DNA of 13,025 bases from Desulfovibrio oxyclinae DSM 11498. GTDB taxonomy: Bacteria; Desulfobacterota; Desulfovibrionia; Desulfovibrionales; Desulfovibrionaceae. The position numbers and the translations under genes were made by a program. Where the stretch lies: the NCBI RefSeq assembly GCF_000375485.1, contig NZ_AQXE01000015.1, forward strand, positions 63,174 to 76,198, written 5' to 3'. Shown piece after piece: positions 1-6,655 of this stretch. Each line of letters opens with the position of its first letter. Within the stretch, counting starts at the first letter, position 1. The notes beneath the pieces are model-generated. The model saw only the letters and a program-made list of their open reading frames with translations. It was not told where the DNA came from and ran no database searches.

Positions 1-1246
1 CCACGCGCCAGAAGTCGAGGGCGTCGCCGATGCGTACGGAGTCCGGGTCGGTCCTGCCGCGCCGCAGTCCCGGGCCGCCCAGCAGCCGGTCCAGAAATCC
101 CCGGAACCGCCACAGCGGATCACCGAAATACCAGCCCGCTTCGCCGCCGATGTGCTCGATGACATCCCAGACCTTATCCACGTCGCCCTGAAGCCGGGCC
201 ACGTATTTGTCGCGAAAGACCGTGCCGCCCGCGTAGGAGGCGTCGCCCTCGGCGGACCATTCCGGAACGCAGGCGTCGCCGGTGTCGAAGCAGTGGGTGT
301 CCACCTGCATCTGATTGGTGCGGGCGATGGCGAACTTGATGGCGTCGCGGCAGGAGACGAGGTCCTGCGGAATCATGTCGCGGATGCGGTTGTCGCGGCA
401 GATGACCTCGTTGGCAAGCCCTTCCGCCAGCGGCCGGGCCAGCCCCATGGGCACCGGGGTCACGAGGTTGATCCAGTACGAGGAAAGTCTGGGTGTCATG
501 ACGGGCAGGGAGATCAGCCGCTGGCGGCCCAGCCCCGCTTCCTGCGTGTAGATCTGAAACAGTTCGGCATAGGAAAGAATGTCCGGCCCGCCGATGTCCA
601 GCGTCTGGCCGATGGTCTCCGGGGTGTCGAGGCAGCCCGCGAGGTAGCCGAGTACGTTGCGGATGCTGATGGGCTGCGCCTTGGTGTTGACCCAGCGCGG
701 GGTGACCATCACGGGCAGCCGGTCGCACAGGTAGCGCATTATCTCGAAGGACGCAGAGCCGGAGCCGAGGATCATGGCAGCGCGCAGGATGGTGGTGTCG
801 GCGCAGCCGAGCTTGAGGATGCGGCCCACTTCGGCACGCGAGCGCAGGTGATGGCTCAGTTCCGGGCCGTCCTGCGATTCTTCGCCGAGGCCTCCGAGGT
901 AGATAAACCGCTTCAGTCCCGCCTCGTTGGCCGCTTCCACCGCGTTGTAGGCGGCTTCACGGTCCGCTTCGGCAAAGTCGTGCTTTGCGGACATGGAATG
1001 GACCAGATAGTACGCTGTTTCGCACCCCTGCATGGCTTTGCGCAGGCTTTCCTCGTCAAAGAGGTCGGCTTCTACCGCTTCGAGGTTCTCATGGTCGCCC
1101 CACGAGCGCGCGGTGATCTTGGCGGTGCTGCGCCCTGCCGCACGAACCTTCCAGCCTCTGGCAAGCAGCATGGGCACAAGCCTGCCGCCCACGTAGCCGG
1201 TGGCGCCGAGCACCAGAACCGGCGGTGCGTCCTTGGTTTCGCTCAC
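1..1246 (-). CDS. YbjT-like NAD(P)-binding protein with DUF2867 domain (3' end cut by window edge)
   Basis: This is an open frame of 415 codons that runs off the left edge. The N-terminus is a Rossmann fold of the extended/atypical SDR type, with the dinucleotide loop GATGYVGG at residues 14-21, followed by YLVHSM near residue 80 and a segment GSGSASFEIMR typical of the YbjT group. From about residue 335 (YAGGTVFRDKY onward) a DUF2867 region begins, with GWYFGDPLWRFRG and a final GDALDFWRV. E. coli YbjT is about 476 residues and has the same order, so some 60 C-terminal residues probably lie outside the window. The GTG start at 1246 is chosen because it follows the upstream stop by one base and has GGGGGA about 6 nt before it. 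Translational coupling to the upstream lipoprotein gene is likely. The family is often annotated as an NAD-dependent epimerase/dehydratase, but its substrate is not established. The family call is firm; the function is not. Confidence 0.88.
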   Translation of the reverse strand, partial: MSETKDAPPVLVLGATGYVGGRLVPMLLARGWKVRAAGRSTAKITARSWGDHENLEAVEADLFDEESLRKAMQGCETAYYLVHSMSAKHDFAEADREAAYNAVEAANEAGLKRFIYLGGLGEESQDGPELSHHLRSRAEVGRILKLGCADTTILRAAMILGSGSASFEIMRYLCDRLPVMVTPRWVNTKAQPISIRNVLGYLAGCLDTPETIGQTLDIGGPDILSYAELFQIYTQEAGLGRQRLISLPVMTPRLSSYWINLVTPVPMGLARPLAEGLANEVICRDNRIRDMIPQDLVSCRDAIKFAIARTNQMQVDTHCFDTGDACVPEWSAEGDASYAGGTVFRDKYVARLQGDVDKVWDVIEHIGGEAGWYFGDPLWRFRGFLDRLLGGPGLRRGRTDPDSVRIGDALDFWRV

Positions 1247-1247
1247 A

Positions 1248-1577
1248 CTATTCCCCCAGGTATTCCTTGCGGGTTATCCAGCCGCGTTCGCGCATGCACT
1301 TTTCCCACGCGGAATAGGACTTCTCGTGCTCGACGAAGTCCACTTCGTCGCGTTGCATCTCGTCGTCGTACTGTGGCTCGCGCTGGCCCACCTCGTTCAT
1401 CTGCGGATGCTGCTCTTCGGCGAAACGGTGACAGATCTTGCTGTCCTGTTCGAAGATGGCGTCCTCCTTGCGCGGGTTGGAGATGTTGGGATTCACCCAG
1501 TCCTTGCCGCAGCCGCTCAGGGCGAAGGCGGTCAAAAGCAGTGCGCAAAGGGGCAGAATGGAACGGTGTCGGGTCAT
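1248..1577 (-). CDS. Small predicted lipoprotein, family not recognised
   Basis: The product is 109 residues. It begins MTRHRSILPLCALLLTAF and has a lipobox LSGC with Cys23 as the predicted lipidated residue, so it is probably a membrane-anchored lipoprotein of about 87 mature residues. The mature part is charged, rich in Glu, Asp, Arg and Gln, with two further cysteines (in SKICHRF and WEKCMRERGW) that could form a disulfide. I recognise no domain. The ATG at 1577 is supported by GGAGG about 6 nt upstream; an in-frame extension to 1676 would bury the signal peptide and run into the tautomerase gene. It lies 64 nt after the tautomerase gene and its stop is one base before the GTG of the YbjT-like gene, so the two are likely co-translated. 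Its reality is well supported by the signal peptide and ribosome site; its role is unknown. Confidence 0.82.
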   Translation of the reverse strand: MTRHRSILPLCALLLTAFALSGCGKDWVNPNISNPRKEDAIFEQDSKICHRFAEEQHPQMNEVGQREPQYDDEMQRDEVDFVEHEKSYSAWEKCMRERGWITRKEYLGE

Positions 1578-1607
1578 GCTTCGCCTCCAAAGGGTCTTGA
1601 AATTACG

Positions 1608-1635
1608 ATAATGCCGGAAAACAATACTTTCGCAA
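1608..1635 (-). promoter_or_regulatory. Possible internal promoter for the lipoprotein/YbjT-like pair
   Basis: Read on the minus strand, TTGCGA (1635-1630) and CATTAT (1613-1608) are separated by 16 nt, each matching four of six sigma70 consensus bases. A start about 24 nt before the lipoprotein ATG would leave its ribosome site intact. The -35 overlaps no coding sequence, and this is the widest gap in the leftward cluster. It is a pattern match only. Confidence 0.28.
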
Positions 1636-1641
1636 TGATTT

Positions 1642-1839
1642 CTATTTGTCAGGGAACCTCTCGGTGCACAGCTCACCGGCCGCGCCCCAGTTCTCCTTGG
1701 AGACCTCGTCGATGATCACGGTCACGGCTTCGGGGGGACAGCCCAGAATCCGGCAGGTCTCGCGCGTGGTGGACTCCACGAAATCGCGCTTGGTCTCCTT
1801 GTCGAGTCCTTCCCATGTTTCGAGCCTGAGAATCGGCAT
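1642..1839 (-). CDS. 4-oxalocrotonate tautomerase-family protein
   Basis: The product is 65 residues and begins MPILRLETWEG. After Met removal this gives the N-terminal proline that serves as general base or nucleophile in the tautomerase superfamily. It aligns without gaps to classic 4-OT through positions 1-55 (numbered from Pro1), including the DEVSKENWGAAGE stretch matching the 4-OT ITEMAKGHFGIGGE region. Members of this size assemble as small homo-oligomers in the cytoplasm. Pro1 is kept, but the two substrate-binding arginines of 4-OT (11 and 39) are Leu and Thr here, and Phe50 is Trp, so the substrate is unlikely to be 2-hydroxymuconate. The gene follows argJ by 9 nt, and its Shine-Dalgarno AAGGGGGAG overlaps the argJ stop, so it is almost certainly co-transcribed with argJ. 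Reaction and pathway are unknown. Confidence 0.9.
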   Translation of the reverse strand: MPILRLETWEGLDKETKRDFVESTTRETCRILGCPPEAVTVIIDEVSKENWGAAGELCTERFPDK

Positions 1840-1848
1840 AGCTCCCCC

Positions 1849-3033
1849 TTAAGAACGGTAGTCCGCGTTGATGGAAACGTATTCCTTGGACAGGTCCGAG
1901 GCCAGCAGGGTGTATTCGCCCTGTCCCGCGCCGAGGCTGATGCCTATCTTGATGTCGGTCTCGGCCATGACGGGCTTGAGCAGGGCATCCATGTCGCCTT
2001 CCACCGGACCGCCGTTCTCGTAGACGGTGATGCCGCCGATGCTCAGTACGAGGTTTTCGGGATTGAACATGGCTCCGGAGCGTCCGGCCGCGGCGGTGAT
2101 GCGCCCCCAGTTGGGATCGCAGCCGAACAGGGCGGTCTTGACCAGCGGAGAATGTCCCACGGCCCGTGCCACCAGTTCCGCTTCCTCGTCGTTCTTGCCG
2201 CCGTCCACGGTGATATGCGCCACCTTGGTGCCGCCTTCGGCGTCATGGACAATGCTGTACGCCAGATCCTGACACACGTGCAGCAGTGAGTGGTAGAGCA
2301 GGTACAGATCGTTATCACTCTCGGCCTTCACGTCGGTTGCGCCGTTGGCGAGGCCCATGACGCAGTCGTTGGTGCTGGTGTCGCCGTCGATGGTGATGTG
2401 GTTGAAGGTCTTCATGGCGGCCGGGGCCAGCATGTCGCGCCATGCCGAGGGGGCCACGTCCGCGTCGCAGCAGATGAAGCCCAGCATGGTGGCCATGTCC
2501 GGGCAGATCATGCCTGCGCCTTTGCACATGCCCATAATAGTGACCTTGCCGCCGGAAAGCGCAACTTCCGCGGAAGCCAGCTTGGGGATGGTGTCGGTGG
2601 TCATGATGGCCCGGGCGGCCTCTTCCGGAGTGGCTTTGCCGAGGTTGTCCGCCAGCGCGGGCACGGCCTGTTCCCATTTTTCCATGATGAGCTGCGGGCC
2701 GATGACGCCCGTGGAGGCCGGAAGAATCTCGTCCGCCGGGTATCCGGTGGCGTGACTGACCATGTTCAGGGTCTCGCGGCACCGCTTGAGTCCTTCCTCG
2801 CCGGTGCTGGCGTTGGCCTGTCCGGAATTGACCAGAAACGCGCTGGCCCGGTCGATGCGGCCGAGCATGGCCTTGCACTGAAGCACCGGGGCGGCCTGAA
2901 ACAGGTTGCGCGTAAAGACCCCGGCAACGGCGGCGGGGCGGTCGCTGGCGATGAGGGCCAGGTCGTCCCGGCCCTCGTGCTTGAATCCGGCCGCAGCCGT
3001 GGCGAAGTGGAATCCCTTGGGTATGAATGTCAT
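1849..3033 (-). CDS. argJ: Bifunctional glutamate N-acetyltransferase/ornithine acetyltransferase ArgJ
   Basis: ArgJ transfers acetyl from N-acetylornithine to glutamate, recycling the acetyl group in cytoplasmic arginine biosynthesis; bifunctional members also use acetyl-CoA. The 394-residue length is normal. PASTGVIG (105-112) is the oxyanion-hole segment and TTDTIPK (145-151) is a family signature. CPDMATML carries the self-cleavage site between Ala181 and Thr182, where Thr182 becomes the nucleophile of the beta chain. DGDTSTND follows at 217-223, then VKTALFGCDPNWGR (298-311) and the typical end EYVSINADYRS. The ATG at 3033 has GGGAG 7 nt upstream. It sits 38 nt after the beta-lactamase-like gene and 9 nt before the tautomerase gene. 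From this sequence alone I cannot tell mono- from bifunctional. Confidence 0.97.
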   Translation of the reverse strand: MTFIPKGFHFATAAAGFKHEGRDDLALIASDRPAAVAGVFTRNLFQAAPVLQCKAMLGRIDRASAFLVNSGQANASTGEEGLKRCRETLNMVSHATGYPADEILPASTGVIGPQLIMEKWEQAVPALADNLGKATPEEAARAIMTTDTIPKLASAEVALSGGKVTIMGMCKGAGMICPDMATMLGFICCDADVAPSAWRDMLAPAAMKTFNHITIDGDTSTNDCVMGLANGATDVKAESDNDLYLLYHSLLHVCQDLAYSIVHDAEGGTKVAHITVDGGKNDEEAELVARAVGHSPLVKTALFGCDPNWGRITAAAGRSGAMFNPENLVLSIGGITVYENGGPVEGDMDALLKPVMAETDIKIGISLGAGQGEYTLLASDLSKEYVSINADYRS

Positions 3034-3071
3034 ATGGTTGCTCCCGTGTCGGGGTTGCGGTCGTTGTTCTC

Positions 3072-3863
3072 TTATTTCGGTTCCGGTCCGATGACGCCGA
3101 TTTCACGCAGGACGCTCTTGGTATAGACCATGCGCAGTTGGGCGTGGGCGCGTTCGGTGATCTGCACGTTGGTGGCGAAGAAGGTGGTCTCGGGACCGCG
3201 CTCGATCCAGCCGACCATCCATCCGTGCTGCGGCGCGATGCGCTGTGCCCAGCCGCTCTTGGCTCGCATCAGCCAACCTTCGCCGGAGTCGCGGACCATG
3301 ATCTTCCTGACGAAGTCCATGTGTTCGCGGTTGAACGGCAGTTTATTTGCGTGCAATCGTCGCAGAAAGCCTATCTGCTGTCTGGAGGTGATGCGAAGCG
3401 TGCCGTCGAGCCAGAAGGAGTCGATGGCGCCGCCGATGTCCGCGTTGCCGTAGTTGATGAGTTCCACGTAATTACGCATGCGTTCCGGGCCGATACGTCG
3501 TGCGATCTTCTGGTAGACCCAGATGGCGGACCAGCGAAACGCCTGCTCCAGCGTCAGGTCGCGGTTCCACGGCTCGAAGCCGCGGTCCTTGCCGTCCCAT
3601 TCGAAGACTTCGTCAGGCTTCACAACGCCGGACTGGAGCGCGATGAGAGTGTGCGGAATCTTGAACGTGGACGCCGGCAGAAAAGCCATTTCGGCGCGCG
3701 GGCCGTTGCGGATGATCCAGTCGCCTTCCTGCATACGGAATATGGCGATGGATTTCTCGGTGGGCGGGATGTCCTGCGGGACCTGGGCTGCCTTTTGCGA
3801 GGGCTTGACGGCGGAACATGCGGCAAGGGCCAGCACGGCCGCAAGAAGCAGTATCTTTTTCAT
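3072..3863 (-). CDS. Class D (OXA-type) beta-lactamase-like lipoprotein
   Basis: The product is 263 residues with all class D active-site elements in order. STFK is at 65-68 (nucleophilic Ser65 and Lys68, normally carboxylated), SAI at 112-114 in the place of the usual SxV, YGN at 138-140, Trp151 in the expected region, and KSG at 202-204 followed by GWMVGW. These enzymes hydrolyse beta-lactams in the periplasm. The N-terminus MKKILLLAAVLALAAC is a lipoprotein signal with lipobox LAAC and Cys16, so the enzyme is probably membrane-anchored. The start at 3863 is set by the signal peptide; the ribosome site is weak (GGAAA about 9 nt upstream), and a longer frame to 3950 would hide the signal. 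It is first in the leftward cluster, 38 nt before argJ. A non-hydrolytic penicillin-recognising role cannot be excluded, but the catalytic set is complete. Confidence 0.9.
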   Translation of the reverse strand: MKKILLLAAVLALAACSAVKPSQKAAQVPQDIPPTEKSIAIFRMQEGDWIIRNGPRAEMAFLPASTFKIPHTLIALQSGVVKPDEVFEWDGKDRGFEPWNRDLTLEQAFRWSAIWVYQKIARRIGPERMRNYVELINYGNADIGGAIDSFWLDGTLRITSRQQIGFLRRLHANKLPFNREHMDFVRKIMVRDSGEGWLMRAKSGWAQRIAPQHGWMVGWIERGPETTFFATNVQITERAHAQLRMVYTKSVLREIGVIGPEPK

Positions 3864-4007
3864 GGGCGGTTTCCGGGTAAGGGTTTTCCGACAATGACAG
3901 CAAACGTCTAGCAGATATCGCGGGGCAAGCAAAGCCGGAACGTCTTGCATGAGAAGGGGTTTGCCCGTAGGCTGAAAGGCTCCCGAAACCCTTTGAGGAG
4001 TCTAGCA

Positions 4008-4472
4008 ATGAAGATTTTGCGCGCAGCAATGCTGCTTCCCGTGCTCTGGATCGCCGCGGCCATTCCGGCATCGGCCGAGGAGGCTCCGCGAGTGGAGCAG
4101 TCCGTCTACGTCCCGGCTTACTCGCACGTGTATCAGGGCCCCAAGAGCCGCATCTTCGATCTGGCCATCCTGCTGAGCATCCGCAACGTGGACCGCAGCA
4201 CGCCCATCACCATCTCGCTCGTGGAGTACTATGACGACCACGGCAACAAGGTCCGCGATTTCCTTGAAGAGCCGATCGTGCTCCAGCCGCTGGAGACCTT
4301 CGAGGTCAAGATTCCCGAAAAGAACACGGACGGCGGCTCCGGGGCCAACTTCATCGTGGACTGGGAGGCGGCGCACAGGATCACCGAACCCATCATTCAG
4401 GCGGTGATGATCGGCGCGGCCTCGCAGCAGGGGATATCCTTCGTCTGCGACGGCGTGCCGCTGGAGGACTAG
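4008..4472 (+). CDS. DUF3124 family secreted protein
   Basis: The product is 154 residues with a Sec signal peptide (MKILRAAMLLPVLWIAAAIP, likely cut after ASA at residue 23), so it is predicted to be periplasmic. The mature part matches my memory of the DUF3124 family: YVPAYSHVYQG near the start, SIRNVDRSTPITI, EYYDDHG, GGSGANFIVDW and IGAASQQGISF near the end. Function is unknown for this family. The ATG at 4008 has GAGGAG 7 nt upstream, which outweighs a longer frame from 3945. A weak promoter pattern (TTGCAT at 3945, 17 nt, TAGGCT at 3968) is possible. It is divergent from the beta-lactamase-like gene, with 144 bp between them, and converges on aroE, sharing the CTAG that holds both stop codons. 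Confidence 0.9.
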   Translation: MKILRAAMLLPVLWIAAAIPASAEEAPRVEQSVYVPAYSHVYQGPKSRIFDLAILLSIRNVDRSTPITISLVEYYDDHGNKVRDFLEEPIVLQPLETFEVKIPEKNTDGGSGANFIVDWEAAHRITEPIIQAVMIGAASQQGISFVCDGVPLED

Positions 4473-5284
4473 CCTTTTGTGCCGAGCTGCTCCAGCAGCA
4501 GTTCCCGCGCCGCCTGCTCGTCCAGATTCTTCCCGGTCCAGAGCCGGAACTGGGCCAGCCCCTGATGCAGGAACATCTCCAGCCCCTCGATGGTCCGGCA
4601 GCCGGCAGCTTGTGCCTCGCGCAGCAGCTTGGTCCTGAGGGGATTATAGACGATGTCGTAGACCACGCAGCCCTCGGGGAAGCGGTCCGCGTCCCACGGA
4701 CTGAGGGCTTCCAGATCGCCCGACATGCCAAGGGGCGTGGTGTTGATGATCAGCTCCGGTCGCTCGTCCATACGCGCCTGCCAGTCCACGGCCCGCAGCA
4801 CGAAGTCGTGGGCGATGATCTCGGCCTTGCTCCGGGTGCGGTTGGCCACGGTGACATTTTCCACATCAAGCTCGCGAAGGGCTGCCGCAGCCGCTCGCGC
4901 CGCGCCGCCCGCGCCAAGAATCATGGCGGAACCGGGCAGTTCGTCGAGCTGCCGCAACGGTTCGGCAAGGCCGATCACGTCCGTATTCTCTCCCCAGATA
5001 TTGCCGTCTTTCCAGAAGAGCGTGTTGACAGCACCCACCGACTTGGCGCGAAACGTCATCTCGTCCACGTACTGCATGACGGTGCGTTTGTGCGGGATGG
5101 TCACGCTGACGCCCCGGATGTTTTCGGAGCGGAAGCGGTCCATGAAGTCGCCGAGGTCCTCGGGCGGGGTGGGCCACGCCTCGTAACGGGCGTCGAGGCC
5201 GATGGTCTCGAAACCGAAATTGTGAAGGGCCGGGCTCAGGGAGTGCCCGAGCGGCCAGCCGATGATGCCATGGATTTTCGTCAT
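4469..5284 (-). CDS. aroE: Shikimate dehydrogenase AroE
   Basis: AroE reduces 3-dehydroshikimate to shikimate with NADPH in the cytoplasmic route to aromatic amino acids. The 271 residues match the usual size (E. coli 272). Visible sites are SLS at 15-17 (shikimate hydroxyl binding), VTIPHK with catalytic Lys66, GAVNTL at 84-89, ENTD with catalytic Asp102, the NADP loop GAGGAA at 124-129, NRTRSK at 148-153 (basic residues favouring NADP), INTTPLGM at 180-187, and GLEMFLHQGLAQF near the C-terminus. I chose ATG 5284 because family members begin just before the G-x-P-x-x-HSxSP segment; the ribosome site (GGTGG) is weak. It is a single leftward gene, separated from the IscA-like gene by a terminator, so it probably has its own promoter within about 75 bp, which I cannot place. 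Confidence 0.96.
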   Translation of the reverse strand: MTKIHGIIGWPLGHSLSPALHNFGFETIGLDARYEAWPTPPEDLGDFMDRFRSENIRGVSVTIPHKRTVMQYVDEMTFRAKSVGAVNTLFWKDGNIWGENTDVIGLAEPLRQLDELPGSAMILGAGGAARAAAAALRELDVENVTVANRTRSKAEIIAHDFVLRAVDWQARMDERPELIINTTPLGMSGDLEALSPWDADRFPEGCVVYDIVYNPLRTKLLREAQAAGCRTIEGLEMFLHQGLAQFRLWTGKNLDEQAARELLLEQLGTKG

Positions 5285-5359
5285 GCAGCCACCATAACCG
5301 GAAGCGGATTCAAGCGAAAGAGCGGACGGCGGGGAAAGTGTTTTCAGGTGCCGGCGCAT

Positions 5360-5398
5360 AAAAAAGGCCCGGCATCGTCATGACGATGCCGGGCCTTT
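5360..5398 (-). terminator. Intrinsic terminator of the IscA-like gene
   Basis: The arms at 5363-5380 and 5381-5398 are exact reverse complements, an uninterrupted 36-bp palindrome. In RNA this gives a GC-rich stem of about 14 bp with the central GUCAUGAC as the loop. Read leftward, the stem is followed by a run of six U (complement of 5360-5365). It lies 16 nt past the stop of the IscA-like gene and before aroE. Only three T follow the stem on the plus strand, so termination should be mainly leftward. Confidence 0.92.
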
Positions 5399-5414
5399 GC
5401 CTGATGGCTGGAAT

Positions 5415-5738
5415 CTAGCAGCCGCATCCGGAGCCGCAGCCGGAGCTGCAATCGCATCCGCCGCCTGCGGAGATGGGGTTCTCCGAGGCCACCTGAAAAC
5501 CGTAGTCGTTGGCGTCCACGGTGACGGTGCCGGTCGCGTCGAGCAGTTCCTTCTGCGCCAGCAGGGTGATGTTGTCGAAGGAGAACGCGGAGTCCTCTTC
5601 GTTTTTTTCGTCGATGGCCAGCATGAGCTGCGGGCCTGCGCATCCGCCGCCGCCGAGGTAGACGCGGATGGGCTGGGGTTCGTTGTCGCCAAAATGTTCG
5701 CGGATCTTTTCAGCCGCGATGTCGGTCAATTTGATCAT
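5415..5738 (-). CDS. IscA/HesB-family iron-sulfur protein with cysteine-rich tail
   Basis: The product is 107 residues of the HesB/IscA A-type carrier fold, which binds iron or Fe-S clusters for delivery to apoproteins. The fold starts MIKLTDIAAEKIREHF and has GGGGCAGPQLML with the first conserved Cys33. The usual C-terminal CxC pair is present as CDC (Cys95, Cys97) and is followed by a Gly/Ser spacer with three more cysteines (101, 105, 107), ending GCGC. The region between, DEKNEEDSAF, departs from IscA/ErpA, so it is a divergent member rather than clear IscA, ErpA or SufA. ATG 5738 is certain from AAAGGAGG about 5 nt upstream. It lies 122 nt after the ferredoxin-flavodoxin gene and ends at a strong terminator. 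TTGACC stands about 65 nt upstream as a possible -35, but I see no convincing -10. Confidence 0.9.
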   Translation of the reverse strand: MIKLTDIAAEKIREHFGDNEPQPIRVYLGGGGCAGPQLMLAIDEKNEEDSAFSFDNITLLAQKELLDATGTVTVDANDYGFQVASENPISAGGGCDCSSGCGSGCGC

Positions 5739-5860
5739 GTGTCCTCCTTTGGGGTTCCATACAGAGGTAAGCACGCATGAAGGCCCGGTCAAATCGAAAA
5801 CCGCGATTCATTCCCAGCACAAGAATCCGCAGGTCTGATGCAGTGGTTGCCGCGAGGCGA

Positions 5861-6655
5861 TTATACAAATAACTCCGGTTCGTTACGGGCGGAGAATTTG
5901 GTGGTGAGCATGTCCCGGAATCCTTCGACGCGCTCGTGCGTCAGCGAGCGTGCGTCAAAAGGACAGATGCGGGTGCAGGCGCAGCACATGACGCATTTCA
6001 GCGCCTCGGTAACCACCTCGTCAGTGACGGTGATGGCCCCCATGGGGCAGGAGCGGGCACATTCGCCGCACAGCACGCAACGCTGCGGGTCGGTCTCCGG
6101 GGCAACCTCGTTGGGCTGGGTTCCCTCGCGGTGCGGGCGGTTGCCCGGCAGTTCAAGGTCCGGAAGCGAGGACGGCCTGCCGCGCGAGAGCTTTTCGCGA
6201 ATCCTGCGGCCGTATTCCTCGGCGAGCTTTTCGTCGTCGAGGTCCGGCCTGCCTTCGGCCACGGGCTTTTCCGGTGTGGCGTAGGAGTGCTCGCCGATGA
6301 AGGCGGCCCCGGCCACGGGAATGAAGCCGAGGTCTTCGGCGATGTCCTTGAGTTCCAGCAGCGCGTCTTCATAGTCGCGGTTGCCGTAGAGCACCACGAG
6401 GGCTGCCGGACGTCCGTCTCCATAGACGTGCTTGCGCAGCCGCTCGGCAGCGGGCGGGGCCACACGGCCCGCGTAGACTGGCACGCCGATCACCGCCAGT
6501 CCCTGTTCCGGGCTGCTGATGGTTTCCAGCTCCCCGGGCGAAGTGAGGTCCGTGCGGGTCACCTCGTCAGGGCCGAGGGTGCGGGCGACGGCTTCGAGGG
6601 TGCGGCGGGTGGTGCCGGTGGCCGAGAAATAGATCAGTTCGACGGGTGCGCTCAT
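5861..6655 (-). CDS. Flavodoxin-like protein fused to a 2x[4Fe-4S] ferredoxin domain (EFR1-like)
   Basis: The product is 264 residues in two parts. Residues 5-160 form a flavodoxin-like domain with the phosphate loop SATGTTRRT at 11-19 and VVLYGNRDYEDAL at 87-99, suggesting FMN binding. Residues 185-240 hold a bacterial ferredoxin domain with CVLCGECARSCP (Cys193, 196, 199, 203) and CVMCCACTRICP (Cys221, 224, 227, 231, with an extra Cys225), enough for two [4Fe-4S] clusters. No signal peptide is seen, so it should be a cytoplasmic electron-transfer protein; the partner is unknown. This architecture is common in anaerobes and is often named EFR1. The ATG at 6655 overlaps the dnaE stop as ATGA, with GGAG 6 nt upstream, so translation is probably coupled to dnaE. 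Confidence 0.92.
   Translation of the reverse strand: MSAPVELIYFSATGTTRRTLEAVARTLGPDEVTRTDLTSPGELETISSPEQGLAVIGVPVYAGRVAPPAAERLRKHVYGDGRPAALVVLYGNRDYEDALLELKDIAEDLGFIPVAGAAFIGEHSYATPEKPVAEGRPDLDDEKLAEEYGRRIREKLSRGRPSSLPDLELPGNRPHREGTQPNEVAPETDPQRCVLCGECARSCPMGAITVTDEVVTEALKCVMCCACTRICPFDARSLTHERVEGFRDMLTTKFSARNEPELFV

Noticed and set aside
152..1600. A 482-codon plus-strand open frame.
   Set aside because: It is antisense to the YbjT-like and lipoprotein genes, which have family motifs, a lipobox and ribosome sites. Its own translation is Arg/Gly-rich and unlike any protein family.
2290..3126. A 278-codon plus-strand open frame opposite argJ, and a similar 294-codon frame at 3027-3911 opposite the beta-lactamase-like gene.
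   Set aside because: Both are shadows of genes with complete catalytic motifs and show no start signal or domain of their own.
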